Below are positions 19,850 to 31,435 of a DNA stretch of 37,500 nt, in pieces (the stretch's first letter is position 1; the number at the start of each line of letters is the position of its first letter). The notes beneath the pieces were generated by a model that saw only the letters and a program-made list of their open reading frames with translations, was not told the DNA's origin and did no database searches. The DNA is from Chrysomallon squamiferum (taxonomy: Eukaryota > Mollusca > Gastropoda > Neomphalida > Peltospiridae): positions 2,952,790 through 2,990,289 of the forward strand of contig CM022677.1 of assembly GCA_012295275.1 (NCBI GenBank), in the 5' to 3' direction. The position numbers and the translations under genes are program-made.

Positions 19850-19990
19850 GAGTTACTGTGTGGGAACTGTTTATGTTTGCTCAAACATGATACGACAACA
19901 TCCACGAAGTTCTCCATTTCCTGGAGAGCGGAGAGTGACTGCCACAGTCTCCAGTCTGCTCCATCTACATCTACATCATCATCATCAAGT
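19850..19990 (+). pseudogene. ErbB kinase C-lobe exon with two stops
   Basis: 141 bases between GTTGTTCAG and AAGT|GTAAGT. It encodes GVTVWELFMFAQT, TGA (19888), YDNIHEVLHFLESGE, TGA (19936), LPQSPVCS and a repeat-like IYIYIIIIK. The second TGA stands where ErbB proteins have Arg (GERLPQP), a simple CGA-to-TGA change. The final part has drifted toward an ATC/TAC microsatellite. Both junction phases agree with neighbouring exons. Confidence 0.85.
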
Positions 19991-20029
19991 GTAAGTTCAC
20001 TTGTAATAGACATCGTCATGTATTTGTGT

Positions 20030-20995
20030 GTGATTGTGTCAGAGTGTGTGTGTGTGAGAGAGAGTGTTTTTGTTTGTGTAAATGTGTATTTCTGTGAGTG
20101 TGAGAATGTGTATATTTGTATGTATATTTGTATGTGTATTTGAGTGTGTGAGTGTTAGAATGTGTATTTGTGTGTGTGTTTGTGTATTTGTGTGAGTGTG
20201 TGTGATAGTGTGTGTATTTGTTTGTGTATTTGAGTGTATTTGTGAGAATGTGTGTGTTTTTGTATTTGTGTGATCATGTGTGTGAGAATGTATGTGTGAG
20301 TGTGTGTGTGTAAGTGTATTTGTGTGTGTGAGAATGTGAATATATTAGTGTGTATGTTTGTGTATTTGTGTGAGTGTGTGTGTGTGAGAGAGACAGTGTG
20401 TTTGTATTTGTGTCTGTATTTGTGTGTGTGAGAATGTGTGTATTTTTGTGTCTGTTTGTGTAAGTGTATGTATGTTTGTGAGAATATGTGTGTGTATTTG
20501 TGTAAGTGTGTATGAGAGTGTGTATTTGTGTGAGAATGTGTGTGTGTATATTTGTGAGTGTGTGTGTGTGTGTGTATTTGTGTGTCTATTTGTGTAAGTG
20601 TGTATGAGAGTGTGTATTTGTGTGTGAGAATGTGTGTTTGTGTGTATATTTGTGTGTTTATTTGTGCGAGTGTGTGTGTGAGAGTGTGTGTGTATTTGTG
20701 TGTATGTATTTCTGTTTTGTGAGAATATGTATATTTGTGTTTGTGAGAGAGTGTGTGTATTTGTTTTTGTGTGTGTGTGAGAATGTGTATATGTGTGTTT
20801 GTTTATTTGTGTGTGTGTGTGTGTATTTGTGTTTGTTTGTGTGAGTGTGTGTGTGTGTGTGAGTATTTTGTGTATGAGAATGTGTGTATTTGTGTGTGTG
20901 AGAGTGTGTGTGTGTGTGTGTGTGTGTGTTTTGTGTGTGTATGAGAATGTATGTGTGTGTGTGTATTTGTATGTGTGTATGTGAGAATGTGTGTA

Positions 20996-21029
<34 letters not shown>
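20030..21029. repeat. 1-kb degenerate (TG)n satellite replacing a kinase exon
   Basis: About 1000 bases of TGTGTGTATTTG, GTGAGAATG and similar words. ErbB genes need here a segment for the WMID...RPKF block. I find none between 19990 and 21031, so it was lost, or was engulfed by repeat expansion. The 272-codon minus frame (His-Thr-Tyr repeats) is an artefact. Confidence 0.85.
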
Positions 21030-21030
<1 letters not shown>

Positions 21031-21080
21031 AAGAGTTTGCCCAAATGTCTCGAGATTCTGGCCGATTCCTGGTCATTCCT
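21031..21080 (+). pseudogene. ErbB kinase end exon remnant
   Basis: It encodes EEFAQMSRDSGRFLVIP up to the donor CCT|GTAAGT in phase 0, matching the F..MARDP.RYLVI block that closes ErbB kinase domains. The first Glu codon overlaps the apparent acceptor (TGTGCAG), so the true 5' part of the exon has probably been eaten by the adjacent (TG)n tract. Confidence 0.8.
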
Positions 21081-22260
21081 GTAAGTCTTTTACTTAAACA
21101 CATCCACCTTTCCTCCTCGTTTAGTGACAGTTCTAAAAACCATTTCTCACAGTTTGAAAACAATCACTGTGAAATTAGGTGTAGGTTGATAACAGGTTGA
21201 AGGAAAGTTTATTCTTACTTTTAGAAATGTCAAAATTATTAAAATTGTGACTTGTTAGGCTTAATTTTGGTTGCATTAAATTATTATTATTGTTATTATT
21301 ATGTGTTTTCTGCATCTTTATAAAAATAATTTTAAAATTAAAATTAGATAAAATTCCTGCATGATAGAATAACATAGACACAAATTTTCTTGTTGTCATG
21401 GAGATGAAACTTTTATTAATTAATTAATTTATTTGTTTTATTAACCTTCTTTTTTTCTTTCTTTTCATCTTTTTATGTTATTTATTTAGATTTTTTTTTT
21501 TTCAATAATTTTCTGTATTCTTTTATTTTTAAATATTTGGCTTGTTTTTCAATTTTATCTTATTTGCTTCTATTCACTGACTACTTTTTTGTATCTAGTC
21601 ACTACTTTGTTCATTTACTACACAATTAAGTCTGCTACAACAGTCACTGTATTAGCAATTCAGTTGTTGTAAGTCCAAATTTGTAGTAACTGAAATTTTT
21701 CCAATATAGTACAACCTCTGTAAAACAGACACTGTCTAAAAAAGACAACAACAAACCAACAAGAAAAGAAAGAGTTTACTAATAATGTTTATACGTCAGT
21801 TAACACTTTTTACTTACATATTTATTCTTGTCCATTTTTTTCTCTTTAACTGAACTAAATTATCACTTGTGCTAAACAGCTCTTTGCTGATCTTCACAAT
21901 AAACCATGTGACTTTGAACCCACTGCATGGAATTTTCCACATTTGAATGTATGCAACAATTGCTTGTTCAGAAGCTTATAAAAAACACACTGAAGTATTT
22001 ATTAATTATTATTATCAGAGACAACACATTGTTATGGTTTGTGATCAGAAAACTTGACTAGTATCAAATGTTTATTTATAAGGAATATCAAGGAAGCTGG
22101 TCTCTGAAACATTGGATTAGTGGTTAGCCCATACTGATAAATGTTTAGAATATACTGATCAGTATTTAGAAGATGGATAAGTGATTAGAAAAAATGGATC
22201 AGTGATAATCACACATGGATTATTGGTTTCAGAAGGTGATTGACAGCTGGTTGGTTGCAG
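21081..22260. other. Intron-like AT-rich DNA
   Basis: Unique sequence with (ATT)n at about 21282-21302 and T-rich runs. No exon recognised. Confidence 0.5.

Positions 22261-22263
<3 letters not shown>

Positions 22264-22348
<85 letters not shown>
22264..22348. repeat. (CT)n microsatellite, about 85 bases
   Basis: Perfect CT repeat. Ser-Leu and Arg-Glu frames here are artefacts. Confidence 0.95.
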
Positions 22349-22349
<1 letters not shown>

Positions 22350-22798
22350 AAATTTCTTTCACATTATAAGACAATGAAAATGTTTTTAGGGGCAGAATAA
22401 AAAGCAATGGGAAATTAACAGTGTAAAATGAATATTCATTTCCAGTGCATATGTAAACATTCTTATATTTATTAAAAACTAACATCTAGTGTTTATCATT
22501 ACTACCTAATAACAAAATTTAATTTATAGTTCTACATTTTCACCAGCCATGCTTTTTTATTTATTTATTTCTGTTGTTGTTTATGATGGACTTTTTCTGT
22601 CAGTCTCTATATTTTAATATTTCTCTTTTTTTATTTACATAATTATTAATAATTGATTTATATAAGTAATTAATTTAATGATATGATTTCTTTTGGTTTT
22701 GTTTTAGAAAGAAGTAAAAAAGAAATAAATATAAAATGATTTTAAGCTTCTTCACCAGTAAAAAACAAACAAATGCATCGTTCCATTTCTGTTTGCAG

Positions 22799-22973
22799 GG
22801 AGATGAGTTCCTGCGTCTGCCCAGACATACATATGACAAGACTGATTTGATTCGCAGTCTGAATGTTGCTGCTGATGGACCTGAGGTTGTTGTGGAAGCT
22901 GATGAAAGTTTACAACTTCTACTTGAACCTGGAGACGAAGCAGCAGACAATTCACCTGCTGATGTGAGAAAAC
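22799..22973 (+). pseudogene. ErbB C-terminal tail exon
   Basis: It follows the acceptor CTGTTTGCAG in phase 0 and reads to the donor GAT|GTGAGA. It encodes GDEFLRLPRHTYDKTDLI, then SLNVAADGPEVVVEADE and an acidic end. EGFR has GDERMHLP here and later VDADEYL. The Tyr of DEYL, a phosphorylation/docking site, is Ser in this copy (ADESL). This exon has no stop and could still be read. No further tail exon was found downstream. Confidence 0.8.
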
Positions 22974-23028
22974 AACTTTTAATGATAATTGTATCAATTA
23001 ATGTGATTTAGATTAGTTTTGTAGTAAG

Positions 23029-23130
<102 letters not shown>

Positions 23131-23284
23131 CATGGTGTCTACTGGTTATTCAGAAAGAAGGTAAGGTAAAGCAAATCAGATTTTGTACTTACACTCAAAT
23201 TTCAGAATTTTATATTTTATTGAAACAAAACCATGTTAAAATACTACATGATGAAAATCAGTAAGAAGTGATTTCAAGGAGAAA

Positions 23285-23415
23285 ATAAATGAGGAATATG
23301 TAGAGATAAAAATAAAATGAAAGTGTAATATAAAAAAATGGGTATATGTAGAGATAAAAATAAAATAAAAATCTAATGTAACAAAAATGGGGTATATGTA
23401 GAGATAAAAATAAAA
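23285..23415. repeat. Three tandem copies of an approximately 55-60 bp unit
   Basis: The word TATGTAGAGATAAAAATAAAA recurs three times with linked GTGTAATATAA / TCTAATGTAAC words. The following 23440-23630 has scattered AAATATGCTAATG words that may be a further diverged array. Confidence 0.75.
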
Positions 23416-24109
23416 GTAGCTGATTTCAATTCAGGTTTAATGTGCAGTTTTAAAGCTGATTTTAAATATGCTAATGCAACATGCTAATTTAAATATGCTG
23501 ACTAGAACTTCACAGTTTTATACAAGGAAATTTCAACTTTAAAATATAAATACGCCAATGGAAAATGCTAATGTGAATGTGCCAGTTAAAAGATGCTTAT
23601 TTAAATATGCTAATGTAAAAAATATTTTTATTCATTTAAATTCTGATATATATATAATCTAGAAATGATGAGCTTAAAATAATTCATAATTTGTAGAACA
23701 TTCAGATCTTTGATTCATAGGGTGTAAAATAAAATCTACAGTGAACTCATGATATTTCAAATCACTGTTTGTCAGATATAGCTAGCTGCAAGTTTTTCAG
23801 ATGGGAAACATTTTTAACATGATTAATCAGGCTGCATCACAGTTTCAGCATTCCAAACTGATTTAAACTATGTGCTACTGTCTATTGCTACTTAATTATA
23901 AATGACTTACTTATTTAAAAAAAGAAGAGTTGTGTTTTATACCTGTGGAATTTTCCAGTTGTGTTTCATGATGAATTTAAGTTCTACAGGGCTAAATGAG
24001 AAAGAAACAATTATTTCAAAATAAAACTCATGAAAAGTTCCTTCAGTAAAAACCATGTTCTGTTTTTGTTACCAGAAACTGGTGGCAGGAATATTTTCTT
24101 CTTTTTTTA

Positions 24110-24127
24110 TTTATTTTTTATTTTATC

Positions 24128-24175
<48 letters not shown>

Positions 24176-24186
24176 TTTTTATTATG

Positions 24187-24226
<40 letters not shown>
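24110..24226. repeat. (ATT)n microsatellite
   Basis: Long ATT repeat with a short break near 24175-24190. The poly-Tyr frame is an artefact. Confidence 0.95.
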
Positions 24227-24228
<2 letters not shown>

Positions 24229-24433
24229 TAACCAACCAGTTTTAAGTTTTAAAACTGTGATGAGCAATCATGTCTACAATACACATGATCAGCAGTTCAC
24301 AACAGTTTCATTAATAAACAAACCTAAATTAACTTTCTACATTTTTACACACACCAAGAAAATCTCATCCTTAATAAAAGATAAATATGATATTAATTAT
24401 ATTAATAAAATTTGTTTCAGTAAATTTCTTACA

Positions 24434-24527
24434 GAAATCCTCGAAGAGGGTTTGCAGAAATGTATGGCTATAGAACTAGTGTTTGGTTTCACTGTTTTAC
24501 TATTTGCAAACACAATGGATGCATAAT
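24434..24527 (+). other. Weak exon-like open segment, unrecognised
   Basis: It follows a good acceptor (TTTCTTACAG); the open frame reads EILEEGLQKCMAIELVFGF, VLLFANTMDA, then TAA. No family is recognised and the composition is ordinary, so this may be chance. The surroundings 24230-25030 show no other gene. Confidence 0.15.
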
Positions 24528-24870
24528 GATTATTCATAACTGTACAGATTTTTTTAAAGAAATTTTTAAAAGTGTTTTTCAGTTATCAAGTTAGAAACTA
24601 AACCATATAGAAATCTCTAAGACACATCATTTTGAATAATTTTAGATTGATGATAATATAAAGGACATTAATCCAGAAAACAATGTTATATAGGTAGAGA
24701 AATATTAGATTATATCTAAATCAAAATAATATCAAAAAATTTACTACTTACAGTTTTCATCTAACTTAATGTAGTTTCATTTAGCTAAATGTAATGCTTT
24801 GTATACATATATAAATAAGATAATCTCAATCTTTTAAAATAAATTGTCATCATCATCATCAATCATTATG

Positions 24871-24902
<32 letters not shown>

Positions 24903-25035
24903 GAATAATAATTATATTAATACTAAGCTGATAATATTTTTAATCTACTACATAGAGGACATGGTTTTATTTAGATCTGTGTATTTGCCTACATTTAATA
25001 AACTGAGTTACACTAAATGTTTGTCATCTAGGCAA

Positions 25036-25573
25036 GATAACTGTACAGTGAAATCCTGTGTCTAAATAACTGTACAGTGAAATCCTGTGTCTAAATAACA
25101 GTATAGTGAAATACTGTGTCTAAATAACTGTATAGTGAAATACTGTGTCTAAATAACTGTATAGTGAAATCCTGTGTCTAAATAACTGTATAGTGAAATA
25201 CTGTGTCTAAATAACTGTATAGTGAAATCCTGTGTCTAAATAACTGTGTAGTGAAATACTGTGTCTAAATAACAGTGTAAAATACTGTGTCTAAATAACA
25301 GTGTAGTGTGAAATCCTGTGTCTAAATAACTGTATAGTGAAATACTGTGTCTAAATAACTGTATAGTGAAATACTGTGTCTAAATAACTGTATAGTGAAA
25401 TACTGTGTGTCTAAATAACTGTGTAGTGAAATACTGTGTGTCTAAATAACTGTGTAGTGAAATACTGTGTCTAAATAACTGTGTAGTGAAATACTGTGTC
25501 TAAATAACTGTATAGTGAAATACTGTGTCTAAATAACAGTGTAGTGAAATACTGTGTCTAAATAACAGTGTAA
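25036..25573. repeat. 29-bp minisatellite, about 18 copies
   Basis: Unit ATAACTGTATAGTGAAATAC plus TGTGTCTAA, with C/T (AATCC/AATAC) and ACTGTATAG/ACAGTGTAG variants and small indels (extra GTGT). The array is head to tail with no unique spacers. Confidence 0.95.
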
Positions 25574-25574
25574 A

Positions 25575-25800
25575 TGTTGGTCACATAATTTTACACTGTG
25601 GATCTCATAAAAGCTTGCAGATTTATAACTGGGTTTGTTTGTTCTTGTGTATTTGTATTTTATTTATTACAAGTCACACACTTCTAAAATACATGTTTAC
25701 ACATTTCAGACTTCTAAAATACATATTTACATTGATCTATTTTTGTAATGTTGTTTTTTTTCATTAATTTTATTTGTTTCTGCTTTCTGAGTTGTGAGAA

Positions 25801-25846
<46 letters not shown>

Positions 25847-26980
25847 GGCTTCCATATTCATTTTATTTATTGTGTGTTAAAAGTGATATATCTACCAGAG
25901 AAATTAATTCTGTAATATACTTTAAATTTGAACACAAAGATCTGTAGATTATTTTTTTTATTATTATTATTTTAAATTCTTTGCAAAGTTGTTAAATAAT
26001 ATTCCTATCTTCATCATTATACTAATTTAATCTCTGTCTTGTTTTAAAAATATTAATTAACAATAATTAATAATATGTCAAATATAATAAGAAAAAAAAT
26101 GACATTTATGAGTGAAATAAATATAGATTGTAAAATAAGCTATAAATAATTGGTAAAACAGTAATAGTTAAATCTAATGTTTTGGTTTGTTTCATGCTAT
26201 ATATAGACTGCATAGATTAAATATTTTTTTTAATTAAATTGTCTTTTCCTTTCTGTTTTTCTTTTGTTTTTTCAATTTTTTTTTTTGATTCACAATATTT
26301 TGAATTTAATTTTTTCATTTTTATATATATATTTCATTTTATTTATTTTATCATTATTTAATTTATTTTTCCTTACATATCCAAATGTGAGATATTTCAT
26401 CATCATAGGTTATTCCCCCATCCTGATTTGCCTGCCCCTGTTTTTTCTCACCATATTTTCATTCATAAAGCATTTTCACTGCATTTAATTGATTAAAAAT
26501 GAACTTTTTTCTCTCCATTTTCATATGAATTCACTATGATTCCAGTTGTTTGCATTGCCTGTAGATATATATATATATATATATACACATTTCACTTAAT
26601 TTCATTTAATTTTCATTATTATTTACAACCAATAGTTTTGAAATTTATGTTACATATTTTTATGATAACTTTAACAAAAAACAAAAAATAATTATAATAA
26701 TAATAATAATGATTGCTTGTGTCAAATATAATTATCTATAAGCCTGTAATGTTATGTATAATTCTGTTTCTTTTCTTTTTGTAATTTTTGTTTCAGATTT
26801 CTTGTATTTGCTTTTTACACTTGAATATTGGCTGTGATGCTGATAGCCTTACCTTGTTGCTGTAAACAGGCAGTTATCTGTATATAAAAATCTCAAAGCG
26901 TGTTTCAAATTTGTTGTGTTTTTATTTTTGTTACCTCACTGTTAACTAAACTGTGAGGATTGAAAAAGTTCTTCATTACA
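25575..26980. other. AT-rich DNA with (AC)n and (TA)n tracts
   Basis: (AC)n at about 25802-25844 and (AT)n at about 26563-26584. A pyrimidine-rich acceptor TTTGTTTCAG near 26797 precedes a short segment without a recognised protein. No gene called. Confidence 0.5.
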
Positions 26981-26984
26981 AGCT

Positions 26985-27072
26985 AACACTCAAATAACAC
27001 TCAAACCAAAACTCAAACCAAAACTCAAATAACAAACTCAAATAACACTCAAACCAAAACTCAAACCAAAAG
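26985..27072. repeat. Short tandem ACTCAAACCAAA / ACTCAAATAAC repeat
   Basis: Seven or so CTCAAA-containing units of 11-13 bases in two alternating forms. Confidence 0.85.
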
Positions 27073-27079
27073 CTGAAGC

Positions 27080-28070
27080 AAACAAGCCTCAAGTTGTGGG
27101 TCTGTGGCTGGCACACTTTAAATCAAACATCAAAAGTCAGCTAGAAGATAAAGCACGCAGTGCGGCATATACATTTTGTGTCATACATTGTGCATGTTTT
27201 ATGTTTTATCTCTGTTATGTTTATTAGTGTGTGTGTATCTATGTAAGTATACATTGTATGTGTATTTATCTTTATATGTGTAAAACATTTTTATCTATTT
27301 AAGTAAACATTGTTGCTTCTCTGATTATATTTTTATTTTGTGTGTGTCTTTTTTCTTCTTTCAATTTGTTTGTTTATTCATTTGTTTGCATTAACAGAAT
27401 AAATAAGTAAATAATAATTAAATAATTAAACTTAATTTAACGTCTAAGACAGAAGTTTATAAAATATCTCAAGCAGAATAGTTGAGAATGCTAATGATCG
27501 CCAAAACAATAATCTGTATTAGCTGTTAATAATAAATTTATAATAAACCTCAACACTGAACTACTTTGTACTATACTGATACTATACACATTAATTATAT
27601 TATACACACAGACATACACACATACATACAGCTAGGTGAATATATAGGTAGCTATACAGACAAAGAGATGACGAAACAATGTAAAATAGTTTTAAAATTT
27701 AAATGAAATAATGACAGAAGAATTTTATTTGTTATCATATAAATATTTTATTACAGTTTTGTTCGATTACACTTGAATATGTACAAATATATTTTAAATA
27801 CAACATTCTTTTAAATAAACTACTTTATAAAATAATAGAATTGTTTAGATGGAGAGAAAGAGAGAGAGATTAAATGACAAAACTGGGTGAAAATTTCAAA
27901 AGTAATTCATAATGAATAAATAACATATTTAAAAACAAAAATAAAGTAAACAAATTAACTAAATTAATTACCTTACAATAAATAAATAACTGATTTTCTG
28001 TTTACTTATCAGAAAGAAATGTCTGGACTTTCAACTTCAAAACAGTTCAATGAAACTAAGTTAGCAGACA
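27080..28070. other. AT-rich DNA downstream of the TRIM-like fragment
   Basis: No gene recognised. AT-rich with a GAGAGAGA patch at about 27856. If the TRIM-like fragment were transcribed on the minus strand, this would be its 3' flank; AATAAA-type words on the minus strand are common here by composition. Confidence 0.4.
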
Positions 28071-28079
28071 GGTTGAAGT

Positions 28080-28795
28080 TTACTTTTGACACCATGTAAA
28101 TATTTTTATTTCATTGTACTCTCCCACGTACAATTTGTTGTCATCACAACAAACACACCAAGGTTCTGACAGTCCATCCTGGCGTGTGAGGATGTCATGT
28201 GTAATGTTACCATCTCGTGAAAACTGAACAACACATTTTCTACTAAAATCACAAACAAAAAGATTCCCCTCCCTGTCACTTGTAACACCTGTCAAGTCTC
28301 TCAGTTTGTCTGAATCACGTGACTCCCATTTGACGTCACCTGATATTTACATTTGACACAACAGTCAGACATTGATCGTGAACTGTGAGACACGACGGAC
28401 TGGGGATCAAATCTGCTGAGATAGAATCAATGAGCTGACATCTGACTCTGATTTTCTTGTCAGCAAATCTTCCCCCAATTTTATCATTTTTTCGTTTTCC
28501 TCAATCAGATGTTTGTGTTCATTGAATAATTTGTCTATTTCTGAGTTTACAAAGTTCTGAGATTTTTCTATTTCTCTTATTAACCTGTCTTGTTCTTTGT
28601 GGACTGCGGCTGTGAAATCTGTGATTAGTGTGTTACCAATCCTTCTGACCTCTTCTGTGGTGTCCACGACGTTGATGTCGATGGCTTGGAGAAGTTGTTC
28701 AATCATATCATCCATCTCTGTCTGAAGACTTTCTATAAAGGTTTTGAGACTTTCAGAAACAGAACTCTGAAGTGACATGTGATTTCCCTTTTGAG
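28080..28795 (-). pseudogene. TRIM-like protein fragment (coiled coil + last NHL repeats), broken
   Basis: The minus strand opens after the acceptor TTTATTTACTTCAG at 28796-28797. 28407-28778 is open and encodes an amphipathic helical region (TEEVRRIGNTLITDF, EQDRLIREIEKSQ, SEIDKLFNEHKHLIEENEKM), typical of the coiled coil that follows the B-box in TRIM proteins. Then come three in-frame stops (28405-28407 and two more before about 28330). In the same frame LRDLTGVTSDREGNLFVCD and QFSRDGNITHDIL, an NHL-type beta-propeller repeat, lead to a natural-looking end, EIKIFTWCQK. Only about one and a half NHL repeats remain and no RING or B-box is seen upstream, so most of the propeller is missing. 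Intact relatives are E3 ubiquitin ligases; this copy could not be one. Confidence 0.7.
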
Positions 28796-28799
28796 CTGA

Positions 28800-29879
28800 A
28801 GTAAATAAATAAATGAATAAATAAATAAATAATCAGTCAGTCAATTAATTAATTAAGATATGCCTACAATGTATTTGGCTGTTAGAAAAACATATATACA
28901 TACACACTAGTTGTGTGAGTGAATGTGTGTACTGAAGGAAATTTTTGTATGTGGTATCTGAGGCATGGATACCGAGCGATAGACAGACAGACGTGAATGT
29001 GAAAGGATGAGTTGGTACAGACATGTTATCTGTGAGAAAGAGTTAATGTGTTTGTTGTCAGATAACTGCTGCATGTGAAAACAGTGTCCTTGTTTATGTA
29101 TAAATAAATACAAGTTCTAAGTGTTTTGATTGTTGTTTTGTTTTTAAAAAATGAATAGAAATAAAATGATATACAATTAGATATAAAAATACAATTAATA
29201 ACTGGATTATTTTAAGGATTTATTCTTATATCTTGATTTTGAATTGTTGTTATTAACATTAAAAGATATTTGAAAAAAGCTGAAATTAATCAGGCTAAAA
29301 CAATAATTTTAGCTCTATTAAAACCAATATCTTTTTTAAAAACAGATTTGCAGTAATTTTTATTTTAAAGAAAATGAAAATGAAACGATGTATGTATGTA
29401 TATAATAATAACAATAATAACAATAATAATTAATAATAATAATAAATTTTAAAAATGTATAATTAATTTGCTTCATTATGGCTTCATTATGAAAGTCTGA
29501 GACATCAAATGAAAGTGAAATGGTTCATAATACAAAATCTTAAAGGCATATGTCACTATAATTCATTACTGGAATGCATTGTTACAAAAATGGGGTTTAG
29601 TTTTGTCTTGAAATGCTATTATAATTATACTTCCTATTTAATAAACTTCAGTTTGATTAGTAACATTATGCAGAGTGATCTTGACTGCTCAAGATTTATA
29701 TGTTGTATGAAAAATTCATTGTTTTTATTCAAGGGGCAAATCGAAAAAAAAAAGGGTTTTAAGCGAAATAGGAATTTTACAGTAATTAATTAAGTAATAA
29801 TAATAAATCAAATAAACCAACAAATAATGGAAACTTGTTGTTTAGAAACTGTTGAAATTAATATTAGAATATTTTGCTC

Positions 29880-29918
<39 letters not shown>

Positions 29919-29960
29919 GAATTAGCCGAATTCATCTAAAAGTAGTAAATAGAATTTAGC
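28800..29960. other. AT-rich DNA, no gene recognised
   Basis: (AAAT)n at about 28800-28830, (AAT/AAC)n at about 29404-29445 and poly-T of about 35 bases at 29882-29915. No B-box or RING exon for the TRIM-like fragment was found. Confidence 0.5.
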
Positions 29961-29961
29961 T

Positions 29962-30088
29962 GTCTTTTATGTATTTACAAACACGTTAAACAGAGTTATT
30001 TCCCTTAGACCATTAATGTTATGCAATGTCGTCTATTAACAGTCTAAGGGAAATAACTCTATTTAACGGGTTTGTAAATAAAAAAGAC
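29962..30088. mobile_element. Hairpin element (MITE-like), 127 bp
   Basis: A left arm of 49 bases (29962-30010) and a right arm of 47 (30042-30088) are near-perfect reverse complements, with a 31-base loop. The termini are GTCTTTT...AAAAGAC. The core GAGTTATTTCCCTTAGAC is repeated inverted as GTCTAAGGGAAATAACTC. There is no coding capacity, so it would depend on a transposase encoded elsewhere. A microRNA-type hairpin is possible but less likely, since arms this long and perfect fit a transposable element better. Confidence 0.75.
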
Positions 30089-30089
30089 G

Positions 30090-31080
30090 AGAGAGAGAGA
30101 GTCCGAATGCCATTTTTGTTGATTAGTGTTCATTCTAGTGCTTTGATTGTTTGTTTTTGTAAAATCGAACAAAATGTATATATAAAAAATAATAATTAAA
30201 TCAGATTATCTTTTGCTTGTTGACAACAAATAACGAAGATATTGATCAGTATATAAATAATAAAACTAAAAACAGACAAAGACTAGTCTTTATTTATTTA
30301 TTTTTGTTTTAAAATATTTGAATGTGCCTTAACATTTTTAATGTTAACAAATTGAAAAATGTTCAGCATGATTTTCCATTTTGATTATTGTTTTTAGATA
30401 AGATGCAATGGGTTTGATTTTGTAGATGTCAGGATTTAAAACAGTTAAGAACAAATAATGTTTTTGTATTAAAAATATTTGTACTGCCACTCATTTATGT
30501 AACATGTCCTGGTTGTATTTTATTATTTTATATCTTTTATTATTTATATATGAATTTATTTATTTATTTATTTAATTTCATTTTTCCCCCTAGCTTTTTA
30601 ATTGAACTAATTCAATACAGATTATAAAATACTTGGAAGACATTTCCATTTGCACATATTTGAAATAATTTTTTGAATTTTTCCAACATGTGAAAGGCTA
30701 ATTATAAACTACTGAGAAAAATTACATTTATGTACATGTTTTCTCTTCTTTGATTTTTATCATTTTTAAATTATTATTTCCTATTTTTAAAGATTCCTTA
30801 TTGAAATAATTCAATTATTCTTTCTAAAGTGGGAAAGTTAAATTATAAAAAACTGCTAGAAATGTCTAAACAGAAATATCTGAATATTTAAGTTTTATTA
30901 TCTAGACAGGTTTTTAAGTAATTTCAACTTGAAGATCATCATGTTTCTTCTAATTAAAAATAACAAAGTCATGGTTAATGCAAATAAAATTTTAATTTAG
31001 TTAACAGTTTACATTAGAAATATATTATTATAATATTTTTTATTTTTGTATTACTTTTTGGGGATAGTTATATAATATAT
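30090..31080. other. AT-rich DNA, no gene recognised
   Basis: Begins with a short GAGAGAGAGAG. The rest is A/T-rich unique sequence with (TTTA)n at about 30548-30572. Confidence 0.5.
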
Positions 31081-31400
31081 TCTTATTACCCCTAATTACA
31101 TAATTTAAATATATTTACACAATGATTACCCCCTGAATTAAAGATTGTTTTCCCAACTTTTTTGTATAAAAAATTCTAATTACCCCTAATGACATAATTT
31201 TCAATTATATTTACATTTATTACCCCAAGCAAACCCCTGATTTTACCCTGATTTAAATAATATAAAGAAAAAATGTTGTTTTATTGTGTTTTTATAAAAA
31301 GTTCAAATACCTCTAATTACATAGTTTTAAATATATTTAGACTGATTAACCCCAACAAACCCTTGATTTACCCCTGATTTAAATAATATAAAAATTAGAT
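31080..31400. repeat. Three diverged tandem copies of a roughly 100-130 bp unit
   Basis: Each copy has ATTACCCCTAATTACATAATT, then AATATATTTACA, then a CCCC-containing segment; copies two and three also share CCCTGATTTAAATAATATAAA. Copies begin near 31085, 31178 and 31310. Confidence 0.7.
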
Positions 31401-31435
31401 TAAAAAAGTTAACTATGACACAGATTTTAGCTTAT

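Larger units (their letters stand above)
17063..22973 (+). pseudogene. ErbB/EGFR-family receptor tyrosine kinase pseudogene (overall)
   Basis: Seven or more exons in the right order encode the juxtamembrane segment, most of the kinase domain and the start of the C-terminal tail of an ErbB receptor, a plasma-membrane kinase that autophosphorylates tail tyrosines and feeds Ras/MAPK signalling. Diagnostic blocks are [51 protein letters not shown] and LVIP-GDEFLRL. Junctions are all GT/AG with matching phases. Against function: premature stops at 17969, 19177, 19888 and 19936; in-frame 12-base deletions in the catalytic loop and in the segment after PIKW; no exon for the glycine-rich loop; and no exon for the segment that normally follows the KC of the helix before the kinase C-terminus. 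No extracellular exons (furin-like, receptor L domains) are recognised upstream. The tail continues at most to 22973. Confidence 0.85.

Noticed and set aside
20345-21163. 272-codon minus-strand frame with repeated His-Thr-Tyr
   Set aside because: It is the complement of the TG satellite between ErbB exons. Its N-terminal part is antisense to the exon at 21031-21080.
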